Under the pieces are notes generated by a model. It did not search any database. It saw only the letters and a list, made by a program, of their open reading frames with translations, and was not told the DNA's origin. A stretch of DNA of 64,000 nt from Spartobacteria bacterium (lineage in GTDB: Bacteria; Verrucomicrobiota; Verrucomicrobiia; Chthoniobacterales; UBA10450): assembly GCA_003167555.1 (NCBI GenBank), contig PMSN01000025.1:310001-374000 (forward strand), in the 5' to 3' direction. A program made the translations under genes and the position numbers. Positions 17,656 through 23,826 of the stretch are shown here, in pieces; positions within the stretch are counted from its first letter, which is position 1, and each line of letters begins with the position of its first letter.

Positions 17656-18472
17656 TGACTAGATCGGCAACCGTCCAGTGGCTTGTCTCGATTCCTGCCG
17701 CCATTGCGGGCGTGCAACGAAGCGAGCCGTGCGTTTTCACAAGGTTGTAATACGCGAGATTGAGCGCGATTGCCGCCTTGAAATTCGGCAATTTTTTGGA
17801 GAACGCCAGCGTCAAGCGGGCCAACCGCTTGCAGTGTGTCCGCACCGTAAGATTGGCCCGCTCGATGTATGACGTGCAAATGTGATTGTGGTTTGGAGCG
17901 CCAATCATCGGGATTTTGTGAACGGCGCGAAGTTCGCCGGGGCTGTACCTACGTTGAACCTCTGCGCCGCTCGGGGTTGAATATTCCTTTACGATTTGCG
18001 CGTAGTCGATGACGGGGCCGAATGCTCGCTCAACCGCGTCGGCATAATTGACCATCGCATCGGTGGAAAGCTGAATCCGATTTGTCAGCCGTCCCGCCAA
18101 ATCCTCCATGAACATGTGAGCATGATAACGGTCGCGCGGGCCAACGACAAAAGAGGGAATCAGTTTTGTCTCAGGGTCGATGCCCATGAAGGTCCACACA
18201 TCGCCAAGCCCCTGTCTGCGATCTGTCTCAGTCGCGTTGCGTCTTTTCTTGCCGATGAAGCCCCACAACTCGTCAACCTCGATACGCGAGCAATTTAGTC
18301 CGCGCATTTTTTGATCGAGAATTTGATGGCACGTTTCACCGACGCGGACACCAAGGCGCATGATCGTATCGCGATGAATTTCAGTCATGCGCTCGATTGA
18401 GCGAATGCTGTTTCCCTCTGCGAGTGCGCTAATCACTGCGACCTGTTTTTCGGTGCTGAGGATGTTCGCCAT
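17645..18472 (-). CDS. IS1-family DDE transposase
   Basis: The transposase has 275 aa. Residues about 14-41 form a helix-turn-helix (ALAEGNSIRSIERMTEIHRD). The catalytic triad is visible as D67 (IEVDELWGFIGKKR), D138 (QLSTDAM) and E204 (CTSYIERANL), and the block ERANLTVRTHCKRLARLTLA aligns with the conserved C-terminal part of IS1 transposases. It lacks the N-terminal zinc-finger segment of E. coli InsAB and is a single frame, so no frameshift is needed. It is divergent from the ribbon-helix-helix gene, with shared operator-like repeats between them. Confidence 0.93.
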   Translation of the reverse strand: MANILSTEKQVAVISALAEGNSIRSIERMTEIHRDTIMRLGVRVGETCHQILDQKMRGLNCSRIEVDELWGFIGKKRRNATETDRRQGLGDVWTFMGIDPETKLIPSFVVGPRDRYHAHMFMEDLAGRLTNRIQLSTDAMVNYADAVERAFGPVIDYAQIVKEYSTPSGAEVQRRYSPGELRAVHKIPMIGAPNHNHICTSYIERANLTVRTHCKRLARLTLAFSKKLPNFKAAIALNLAYYNLVKTHGSLRCTPAMAAGIETSHWTVADLVNAA

Positions 18473-18498
18473 AAACTTTTGTTTCCGTTTCTGATTTA

Positions 18499-18552
18499 TT
18501 GTGCCACAGTAAATCAGGCAGTCAATAGATTATTTGTGGCACAGAAAAGAAA
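18499..18552. promoter_or_regulatory. Operator-like TGTGsCACA repeats in the divergent gap
   Basis: TTGTGCCACAGTAAATCA at 18499-18516 and TTTGTGGCACAGAAAAG at 18533-18549 share a TGTGsCACA palindromic core. A third, weaker copy lies at 18718-18741 just after the small gene. The first and third are imperfect inverted copies (14 of 18 positions). The second covers the likely GTG start. They are good candidates for binding sites of the ribbon-helix-helix protein controlling itself and the transposase; this is inference. Confidence 0.45.
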
Positions 18553-18715
18553 ATTACCAAGGGGCCGCCCGAAGTTCCCGAAGGGCGAGGCGAGAGATGA
18601 GCTGCTCCGCGTCCGCGTCTCACGCTCGGAAATGAAAAGTTTCGAGGAAAAGTCGGCACGGGCAAACGAACCGCTGCCAGAGTGGGTGCGAAAACGATTG
18701 ACGGAAGCAGAGTAA
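18536..18715 (+). CDS. Ribbon-helix-helix type small DNA-binding protein
   Basis: The 59-aa protein (GTG start at 18536) has a basic N-terminal arm (KRKLPRGRPKFPKGEARD), a single strand LLRVRVSRSE, then helices EMKSFEEKSARAN and LPEWVRKRLTEA. This strand-helix-helix order with the SxxEWVR-like helix is that of MetJ/Arc repressors and many antitoxins. Upstream open codons back to 18479 are possible but have no ATG. It is divergent from the transposase gene, so a repressor of transposition is plausible. Confidence 0.62.
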   Translation: MAQKRKLPRGRPKFPKGEARDELLRVRVSRSEMKSFEEKSARANEPLPEWVRKRLTEAE

Positions 18716-18717
18716 CG

Positions 18718-18741
18718 TGATTTAGTGTACCACAGAAAAGA
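18718..18741. promoter_or_regulatory. Third TGTACCACAGAAAAGA motif copy
   Basis: TGATTTAGTGTACCACAG followed by AAAAGA ends one base inside the tRNA-like sequence. It shares CCACAGAAAAG or GCACAGAAAAG with the copy at 18533 and is inverted with respect to the copy at 18499. It could be an operator half or the end of a nested small element. Confidence 0.35.
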
Positions 18742-18814
18742 TGGAGGCGACGGGATTCGGACCCGTAATTTCCCAGGTGTATAACCGGGTGGTTTACCGT
18801 TAGCCTACGCCCCC
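18742..18814 (-). tRNA. tRNA-like sequence, anticodon not assignable
   Basis: Read on the minus strand the 73-nt sequence folds as a cloverleaf. The 7-bp acceptor stem is GGGGGCG/CGCCTCC with one G-U pair. The T arm is perfect (ACGGG, loop TCCGAAT, CCCGT). The D arm is weak (GGCT...AACC, one mismatch). The anticodon arm CCCGG...CTGGG forces an 8-nt loop TTATACAC, or a 7-nt loop with a C-U mismatch, so the anticodon could be read as AUA or as UAC with an inserted base. CCA is not encoded. It may be a decayed tRNA or a mobile-element tRNA mimic. Confidence 0.5.
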
Positions 18815-18832
18815 AAATTTTCTGAAATAGTG

Positions 18833-18900
18833 CCCCGGTGCCTGATCGGAGGGTTTGGAATCCTCCCAGTGCAGAGTTGGAATCTGCACACTCGGTCACC
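18833..18900 (+). other. Second tRNA-like double-hairpin sequence (Pro-like anticodon arm)
   Basis: An anticodon-like arm GAGGG-TTTGGAA-TCCTC (18849-18865) would read UGG (proline). It is followed after a 5-nt variable region by a perfect 5-bp T-like arm GCAGA-GTTGGAA-TCTGC (18871-18887). The D-arm region is shortened and the 5' and 3' ends pair poorly (CGGTG with CACCG), so this is not a normal tRNA. It lies 18 bp from the other tRNA-like sequence, in the opposite orientation. Confidence 0.4.
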
Positions 18901-18962
18901 GAGGTCTTGGTTTTGTCCCGGTTGTGCCGCAAGCGCGCCGGGACAAATTTTTTCTAGACGGC

Positions 18963-19379
18963 TCATATTACTTTCTTGAAAACGGCGGGCCGCTGACCCC
19001 GCCCCGGTTCAATTTCCTCAATCTCTCCGTTTTTCTTCAATCTGGTCAAAACTGTCGCGACGGCATTCATCCCGAGTTGATACCCGAACGTCCGCAGGCA
19101 GCGGTGTATATCCCGAATCGTGTAATCGGTCGGCATTTTGGCGATTGCGCTTTTCACGAGGCGGGTGTTCTCGCCGTACGCCCTCTCCGTGGGATTATGC
19201 GGAACGAGAAGTAAATTGGGATGCGCGTTGTCGTCGGGTGCCGTTCCGTTTGTCCCCTGCTGCCTCGACATATCCTCCCGCACAATACGGTAAGCCTCGA
19301 TTAGCGCCTGCCTCTCGCGAATCTCATTGGCTAGGCGATCTTCAATTTTCCGAATGTCCTCAACGGTCTGCGGTGACAT
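18963..19379 (-). CDS. Cargo protein with coiled coil and winged-helix-like C-terminus, 138 aa
   Basis: The N-terminal 40 residues are a charged coiled-coil helix (VEDIRKIEDRLANEIRERQA). A linker leads to a C-terminal winged-helix-like domain: IRDIHRCLRTFGYQLG, NAVATVLTRLKKNGEIEEI, then a basic wing GRGQRPAVFKK. It is probably a DNA-binding protein. Its stop lies about 60 bp from the second tRNA-like sequence and it is transcribed from near the right end of the transposon. It could be a regulator or an accessory transposition factor. Confidence 0.68.
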   Translation of the reverse strand: MSPQTVEDIRKIEDRLANEIRERQALIEAYRIVREDMSRQQGTNGTAPDDNAHPNLLLVPHNPTERAYGENTRLVKSAIAKMPTDYTIRDIHRCLRTFGYQLGMNAVATVLTRLKKNGEIEEIEPGRGQRPAVFKKVI

Positions 19380-19472
19380 GATTTAGAGAGTAAACGAAGA
19401 TGCCATGCAAAAGCAAGGACAAAGTTATGGGCCGGAGTTTTCGCAATCTTGCAGGTTATTCGCAGATTTGCA

Positions 19473-19496
19473 GGCGCATTTAATGCGCCCGTTTTT
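19473..19496 (+). terminator. Possible rho-independent terminator in transposon end
   Basis: A 7-bp stem GGCGCAT/ATGCGCC with a 3-base loop is followed by CGTTTTT on the plus strand. It could shield the right end of the element from transcription. No plus-strand gene immediately upstream is seen. Confidence 0.45.
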
Positions 19497-19500
19497 GTCC

Positions 19501-19530
19501 GACAATGCCCGACAATGCCCGACAATGCCG
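19501..19530. repeat. Three tandem 10-bp units GACAATGCCC
   Basis: Units at 19501, 19511 and 19521 are identical except the last base of the third. They lie about 100 bp inside the right end of the transposon, a position where iterated transposase or host-factor sites are often found. Confidence 0.7.
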
Positions 19531-19614
19531 ACATTTATAAGGCGAGGGTGGATGCGGCAAATTTACCAGCGTGGAAATTGCCAAAGCGTGATTCGAGTTA
19601 ATTCAGGTTATTTC

Positions 19615-19636
19615 GATTTCAAATTAGGACACTACC
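19615..19636. repeat. Right terminal inverted repeat
   Basis: This is the exact complement of 16023-16044, ending GACACTACC. It is followed by AAAAAAAT at 19637-19644. Confidence 0.93.
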
Positions 19637-19644
19637 AAAAAAAT
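19637..19644. repeat. Right 8-bp target-site duplication
   Basis: AAAAAAAT is identical to 16015-16022 and lies directly outside the right inverted repeat. Confidence 0.85.
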
Positions 19645-19673
19645 TCCGTCGTTCAGATGCGGGCGGTAGACTT

Positions 19674-21740
19674 CTACCAGGATAATCCGGGCGCTTGCGA
19701 GACAACGATCTGGTCGAAACGAGGGTCGCCGCGCAGGTCGTCCCATTGCGGATGAAGTCTTAGCACTCCGTAGGTGAGATAATTCGGGCTGCGTTCCACC
19801 GTCGCGATTTGTTCGATGGCCAGATCTTTGTTGCCGGTCCAGGCATAGATTTGGGCCAGGTTCACGGCAAAGGCAGGACCATCGACGCCATCCTTCGCGA
19901 TCGACAGCAGTTCGCAAGCGCGCCGTCCCTCCCGGAGTGCGTCTTCGTTTCGCCCGAGGCCAGCGTCGATTAGTCCGAGCAGGCTGAGAGCGGCGGCAAA
20001 ATCGGGCTGCTCTTCCGCGATTTTCGCCACTTCTTCGCGGGCCGCGGTGAAAGCCACTTCCGCTCGCTTCGCGTCTCCCTGCAAGCGAGCGATGAAGCCT
20101 TCCCAGTAGCCGCGCGGATAATTGACGCCGTTTGGATTCGTGCCGCCGACCGTGTAGTTCTGCAAAAGGCGAGCGTTCGCGGCGGGCGTGCGCTCGCATA
20201 GAGCGTGGTCGGCATCATCGATGTCGGGAGCAAGCATTGGATCTTTGGCCACCAACCGGGCGAGGGTATCCTGAAAGGGCTTGATGTCGGCGCGTTCGTC
20301 GAACGCGACCAGCGCCCGCGATATCAAGATAAAAGGATCTTCCGGCACGACGGCCAGAGCCCGGTCGTAGATGCGAGCCTCGTCGCCGTAAAGATGCCGC
20401 ATCTGATAGACCAGGGCGAGTTGCTGAAGCGTAAGAAAATTGCGTGGATCCAGCTCGATGGCACGCTCGAGACTGCGGCTCGCTTCGGGCCACCTTCCTT
20501 CACGCCGATCGATGTATCCGGTGTATTCGAATACTTCCGGATTGTTCGGCAGCGTGCGCCGGGCGATATCCAGTTCGCTTCGGGCCCGGCCATAATCTCG
20601 GAAGCCATGGTAATAGTAGTCGGCTAAACCGAGGTGGACTTCGCCGGCATCGGGCCGCAATCGCAACGCCGCCTGGAGTGAAGCATTCGCCAGTTCGAGG
20701 CGCGCCGGCGTGTGATCATGGCCCTGCCAGTAAATATCTCCGTGCACGCGCGCCAGCAGGCACCACGCAGCCAGAAAATTTGGGTCACGTTTGACCGCTT
20801 GTTCGAGAAGCCGTCCGGCTTCCGGCAGTTTCTTGCCTGCTTGGATTTGATTCGACGTATCCGCATAGAGAGCCCGGGCGCGGGAAAATAAATCGAAGGC
20901 CTCGAGATCGGTCGTAGGAGGTTGCTTGATCGCGGCTCGCTCGCCCGGGGAGAGCTTGGCCCGAAGCTGCCCGGCGATGGCTTCGGCGATCTCGCTCTGA
21001 ATCGCGAAAACATCCGCAATGTCCCGGTCGTAATGTTCCGCCCACAAGTGCGCGTCGCTCCGGGTATCGATCAACTGCGCCGTGACCCGCACGCGATTCT
21101 TTTCCCGTTGCACACTGCCTTCCAAAACGTGCGCGACGCCGAGCTGCCGCCCGATCTCGCGCAGATTGCGCGGGCCGATCCTATACTGCATGACACTCGT
21201 GCGGCTTACGACCTTGAGGTCCGCCACGCGCGAGAGCTCGGTCAGGATGTCATCCTGCACTCCGTCTGCGAAGTAAGAATTCTGCTTGTCGTCGCTCCGA
21301 TTTTCAAACGGCAGCACCGCGATGCTTTTTTCGGTAATGACCAATGCGCCTGCCGCCTCGTGAGAAGAATCGCTCACACCGGATGTTTTCGGGGGCACCC
21401 GTTGAATCAGGAAAAGCATCGCGGCCAGCGCGACAATCACAGTGATCGCCACCGTAAGTTTACGTCCAGTCCTGTGCGTGATCGATTCGCCGGGAGACAC
21501 GTCCTCGGTCCGTTTGAGGCCCTCGGGCGTGAGCTCGAACGCCCAGGCAAAAACCAGAGCGACTGGCAAACCTATCAACAGCAGCAGAATGACCAGCCGG
21601 ACTGCCCAGTTCGGAATATTAAAAAACGGAAAGACCTGGGTCGCGACCTGGATGACCAGCCAGGCAAAGACGGCATAGGCGACGGCGGTCTTGTAAACAT
21701 TCCGTCGCTTTAATTCGCCAAAAAATTCTTGCGTTTTCAC
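19674..21740 (-). CDS. Membrane protein with TolB-like (FlgO-type) domain and TPR array
   Basis: The 688-aa protein begins with MKTQEFFGELKRRNVYKTA, a cytoplasmic start seen in a large family of TPR proteins often linked to adenylate-cyclase-like regulators. Two membrane helices (about 20-70) and a third (95-113) follow. The TolB_N/FlgO-like domain (SIAVLPFENRSDDKQNSYFADG, then VSRTSVMQY and VLEGSVQREKNRVRVTAQL) spans residues 140-260. The rest is helical TPR repeats. The role is unknown, probably a scaffold or sensor in the periplasm. Before the transposon inserted, this gene lay about 140 bp upstream of rplI. Confidence 0.85.
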   Translation of the reverse strand: MKTQEFFGELKRRNVYKTAVAYAVFAWLVIQVATQVFPFFNIPNWAVRLVILLLLIGLPVALVFAWAFELTPEGLKRTEDVSPGESITHRTGRKLTVAITVIVALAAMLFLIQRVPPKTSGVSDSSHEAAGALVITEKSIAVLPFENRSDDKQNSYFADGVQDDILTELSRVADLKVVSRTSVMQYRIGPRNLREIGRQLGVAHVLEGSVQREKNRVRVTAQLIDTRSDAHLWAEHYDRDIADVFAIQSEIAEAIAGQLRAKLSPGERAAIKQPPTTDLEAFDLFSRARALYADTSNQIQAGKKLPEAGRLLEQAVKRDPNFLAAWCLLARVHGDIYWQGHDHTPARLELANASLQAALRLRPDAGEVHLGLADYYYHGFRDYGRARSELDIARRTLPNNPEVFEYTGYIDRREGRWPEASRSLERAIELDPRNFLTLQQLALVYQMRHLYGDEARIYDRALAVVPEDPFILISRALVAFDERADIKPFQDTLARLVAKDPMLAPDIDDADHALCERTPAANARLLQNYTVGGTNPNGVNYPRGYWEGFIARLQGDAKRAEVAFTAAREEVAKIAEEQPDFAAALSLLGLIDAGLGRNEDALREGRRACELLSIAKDGVDGPAFAVNLAQIYAWTGNKDLAIEQIATVERSPNYLTYGVLRLHPQWDDLRGDPRFDQIVVSQAPGLSW

Positions 21741-21920
21741 GCTTGGCCCTTTGCCACAGATTTCTGTTTACTCGTTAGGTAAACTCTAGGCCCGGCATAG
21801 CAGAAGCAACGGCCAATGTCAGCCACAACCTTCCGTGCGCAGGAGGAGCGCCGCGTTTTTCCCAGACAACGGGAGAGTTGGCAGTTCCGCGCCGCACTGC
21901 ACGGCGCGTTCCATTCGAGA

Positions 21921-22481
21921 TCAGACCATCCCGAGCTTCATCCGGCCGGCTTCGCTGATCATGTTTTGATTCCAGGGTGGATCCCAGACGAGCTGCACAT
22001 CAGCTTCGTCAATGCCGTCGATCGTGAGAATTTTGCTCTGCGCGTCGTGCGCGATCGCGGGCCCCATGCCGCAGCCGGGCGCGGTCAGCGTCATTTTCAC
22101 ATCGACCTTTACGCCGCCTTCCGGACGCTTCGTGAGCTGGCAATCGTAAACCAAACCGAGATCGACAATGTTTACCGGAATTTCGGGATCGAAACATTGC
22201 CGCAATTGTTCCCAGACGGCTTTTTCATCGACCTCGCCCGAGCTGGCTGCGGGAGTTTTTTCCGTCGCGCCATTGGTCGAGGCAGGTTTCTCGAGGCCAA
22301 GCGCGTCCAAATCTTTTTCGGCGACGCGCGCCAATCCCTGATAGGTCGCGATCGTGTAGCTGCCGCCGAGCGTTTGCGTGATCACGCCAGGCGTGCCGGC
22401 CGGGATTGTCGTTTTGGCTCCGCTCGGGATCAGGATCGCCTCGCAATCCCGCGTCAAAGTGAACTCAGTATTTTTGTGCAT
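21921..22481 (-). CDS. sufT: Fe-S cluster assembly factor SufT (MIP18 family)
   Basis: SufT helps deliver Fe-S clusters to targets and is linked to lipoate synthase and aconitase maturation in other bacteria. The C-terminal MIP18 domain is clear: DPEIPVNIVDLGLVYDC, then LTAPGCGMGP with the conserved Cys, and VWDPPWNQNMISEAGR. The first 75 residues are the extra N-terminal part of the SufT subfamily (LIPSGAKTTIPAGTPGVIT). It lies 19 bp downstream of sufU, same strand. The neighbouring lipoyl-dependent dehydrogenase fits the lipoate link. Confidence 0.9.
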   Translation of the reverse strand: MHKNTEFTLTRDCEAILIPSGAKTTIPAGTPGVITQTLGGSYTIATYQGLARVAEKDLDALGLEKPASTNGATEKTPAASSGEVDEKAVWEQLRQCFDPEIPVNIVDLGLVYDCQLTKRPEGGVKVDVKMTLTAPGCGMGPAIAHDAQSKILTIDGIDEADVQLVWDPPWNQNMISEAGRMKLGMV

Positions 22482-22500
22482 GGGTTTAGGGAAGTTCGCG

Positions 22501-22986
22501 CTACTTTTCGATTATAATTTTTATTTTACGCCCGGTTTCTTGGCCCGCGTTGAGCTGGCTCAAGAGCGTCGATCCGTTCGCAATTCTTGGCGCCGGCGTC
22601 GCTGGAGAGTTTTCTTCGCCGCTCAAGGCCGAGCGCAGCGCACTCTCGACCAACTGCGCGCAATGAATTTTCACTGGCGGCAACGGCCCGAGCGGCGCGG
22701 CCAGTTCTTCGCCCGACATCGACCTGGCTTCCGCGATCGTTTTGCCCGCGAGCATTTCCGTCGCCACGCTCGCCACCGCGATCGCCGTCTGGCAGCCAAA
22801 AGTCTGGAACGTCGCGCGATCGATCACCTTGCGGCCGTCTTCCTCTTTGAATTTCACCCACATCCGCAACATGTCGCCGCAATCGGCGCTACCGACCGTG
22901 CCAATCGCGTCCGCATCTTTCATCTCGCCGAGATTGCGCGGATTTTTGACCGCGTCCTCGATTTTCGATTGCAGGTCGTCGTTCAT
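22501..22986 (-). CDS. sufU: Fe-S scaffold protein, NifU/IscU-like
   Basis: The 161-aa protein carries the scaffold cysteines: GSADCGDMLRMWVKF, FGCQTAIAVASV and KIHCAQLVESAL. Together these three Cys and the Asp after GSA.C form the cluster/zinc site of the IscU/SufU fold. The last 40 residues are a variable tail ending in a short basic strand. It precedes sufT by 19 bp. The upstream gap to the rhodanese-like gene holds a palindromic repeat. Confidence 0.88.
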   Translation of the reverse strand: MNDDLQSKIEDAVKNPRNLGEMKDADAIGTVGSADCGDMLRMWVKFKEEDGRKVIDRATFQTFGCQTAIAVASVATEMLAGKTIAEARSMSGEELAAPLGPLPPVKIHCAQLVESALRSALSGEENSPATPAPRIANGSTLLSQLNAGQETGRKIKIIIEK

Positions 22987-22993
22987 ATTCTTT

Positions 22994-23088
22994 TGTCATC
23001 CCGAGCGCAGTCGAGGGACCCCGTGTTGATACCTCTGAGGTTACGCGTCGGGGTTCCTCGACTCCGCTTCGCTACGCTCGGAATGACA
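22994..23088. repeat. Palindromic repeat, GAGTCGAGG subfamily
   Basis: Arms TGTCATCCCGAGCGCAGTCG and complement ending CTCGGAATGACA fill the gap between the rhodanese-like and sufU genes, which point the same way. A hairpin here could reduce read-through within the presumed operon. Confidence 0.85.
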
Positions 23089-23092
23089 GAGC

Positions 23093-23647
23093 TCATGTTT
23101 GTTCGACGTGATAACGCGGCAATTTGGGATCGACCTCCGCGCTCCAGGCATCGATCCCACCGCGCAGGCTTTTCACGTTTTCGAATCCGTGCCCTTGGAA
23201 ATACGCGGCCGCATCCATGCTCCGCGCTCCCGTGTGATCGTAAACGGCCAACAGATCGGTCCGCGATTCCTTGCTCAAAATTTCCTGCATCAATTCCTGG
23301 GTGAAAAGATGCGAGCCGGGCAATTTCACCGCATCGAATTCTTCGCGCGTGCGGACATCGAGAAGATAAACCTTATCGCCGCGCGAAAGTCGCTCCGCCA
23401 GCTCGCTCGGTTCGATCTGCATCGCCAGGTCCGCTTCGTGGCTGGCGATGATGTGCTCAGTCACTTCATCGGTGTTGAGATTTTCGTTTCGGGCACAGAC
23501 GCCCGCCAACGTTTCATCCGGGCTGAACCCGCAACTGCTGCAACCGCCGATGTGATATTTGCGAAAAAGGGCGCGCTGCGCACCCGGGAACTGCCCGAGC
23601 AGTTCCTTCATCGTGACGTTGGGATCGATCGCGGCAGCGGCATTCAT
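23093..23647 (-). CDS. DUF1858-type redox domain plus rhodanese domain lacking the catalytic cysteine
   Basis: Residues about 8-60 hold a small domain with HIGGCSSCGFSPDETL, a CxxC redox pair as in hybrid-cluster-associated DUF1858 domains. Residues 75-184 are a rhodanese fold (KVYLLDVRTREEFDAVKLPG). At the active-site loop the sequence is VYDHTGARSMDAA where active rhodaneses have CxxGxRS, so Asp replaces the persulfide-forming Cys. Sulfur transfer is therefore unlikely at this site; a binding or regulatory role is more likely. It precedes sufU and sufT on the same strand. I chose the ATG at 23647; a TTG four codons upstream is open. Confidence 0.85.
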   Translation of the reverse strand: MNAAAAIDPNVTMKELLGQFPGAQRALFRKYHIGGCSSCGFSPDETLAGVCARNENLNTDEVTEHIIASHEADLAMQIEPSELAERLSRGDKVYLLDVRTREEFDAVKLPGSHLFTQELMQEILSKESRTDLLAVYDHTGARSMDAAAYFQGHGFENVKSLRGGIDAWSAEVDPKLPRYHVEQT

Positions 23648-23691
23648 ATTCGTGACCAACCTAAGGTCGAGGAGGTAATGCGCAAGCGTCT

Positions 23692-23823
23692 GGGGAGCGC
23701 AGGCTGCTAGCCTGTTCTTTTCGGCAGCTTGCCGAAAAGCTTCTCGGGTGACTTGAGATGTCGCTGCGCGAAGATGTCGTCGGCAAGCTGCCGACGACTG
23801 CAGGCTGGCAGCCTGCGCTCCCC
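23692..23823. repeat. Palindrome with 23-bp arms (AGCGCAGGCTGC)
   Basis: Arms GGGGAGCGCAGGCTGCTAGC at 23692 and its complement ending at about 23823 match at 22 of 23 positions. Inner stems CGGCAGCTTGCCG and GTCGGCAAGCTGCCGAC form two further hairpins. It separates the rhodanese-like gene from the end of the E2 gene. Confidence 0.8.
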
Positions 23824-23826
23824 AAA

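Larger units (their letters stand above)
16023..19636. mobile_element. Cargo-carrying IS1-family transposon (3,614 bp)
   Basis: The element is bounded by perfect 22-bp inverted repeats and an 8-bp target duplication. It encodes one IS1-type DDE transposase plus at least five other open frames and two tRNA-like sequences. Typical IS1-family elements are 0.7-1.2 kb and carry only the transposase, so about 2.5 kb here is cargo. The DNA is visibly more AT-rich than the flanks. It is inserted between the end of the TolB/TPR gene (stop at 19674) and rplI (start at 15921). The perfect ends and duplication suggest recent transposition. Confidence 0.9.

Noticed and set aside
18742-18900. Treating the pair as an ordinary functional tRNA operon
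   Set aside because: The anticodon loop of one has the wrong length and the other lacks a normal D arm and acceptor stem.
19499-19530. CRISPR array
   Set aside because: Only three adjacent 10-bp units without spacers, and no cas genes.
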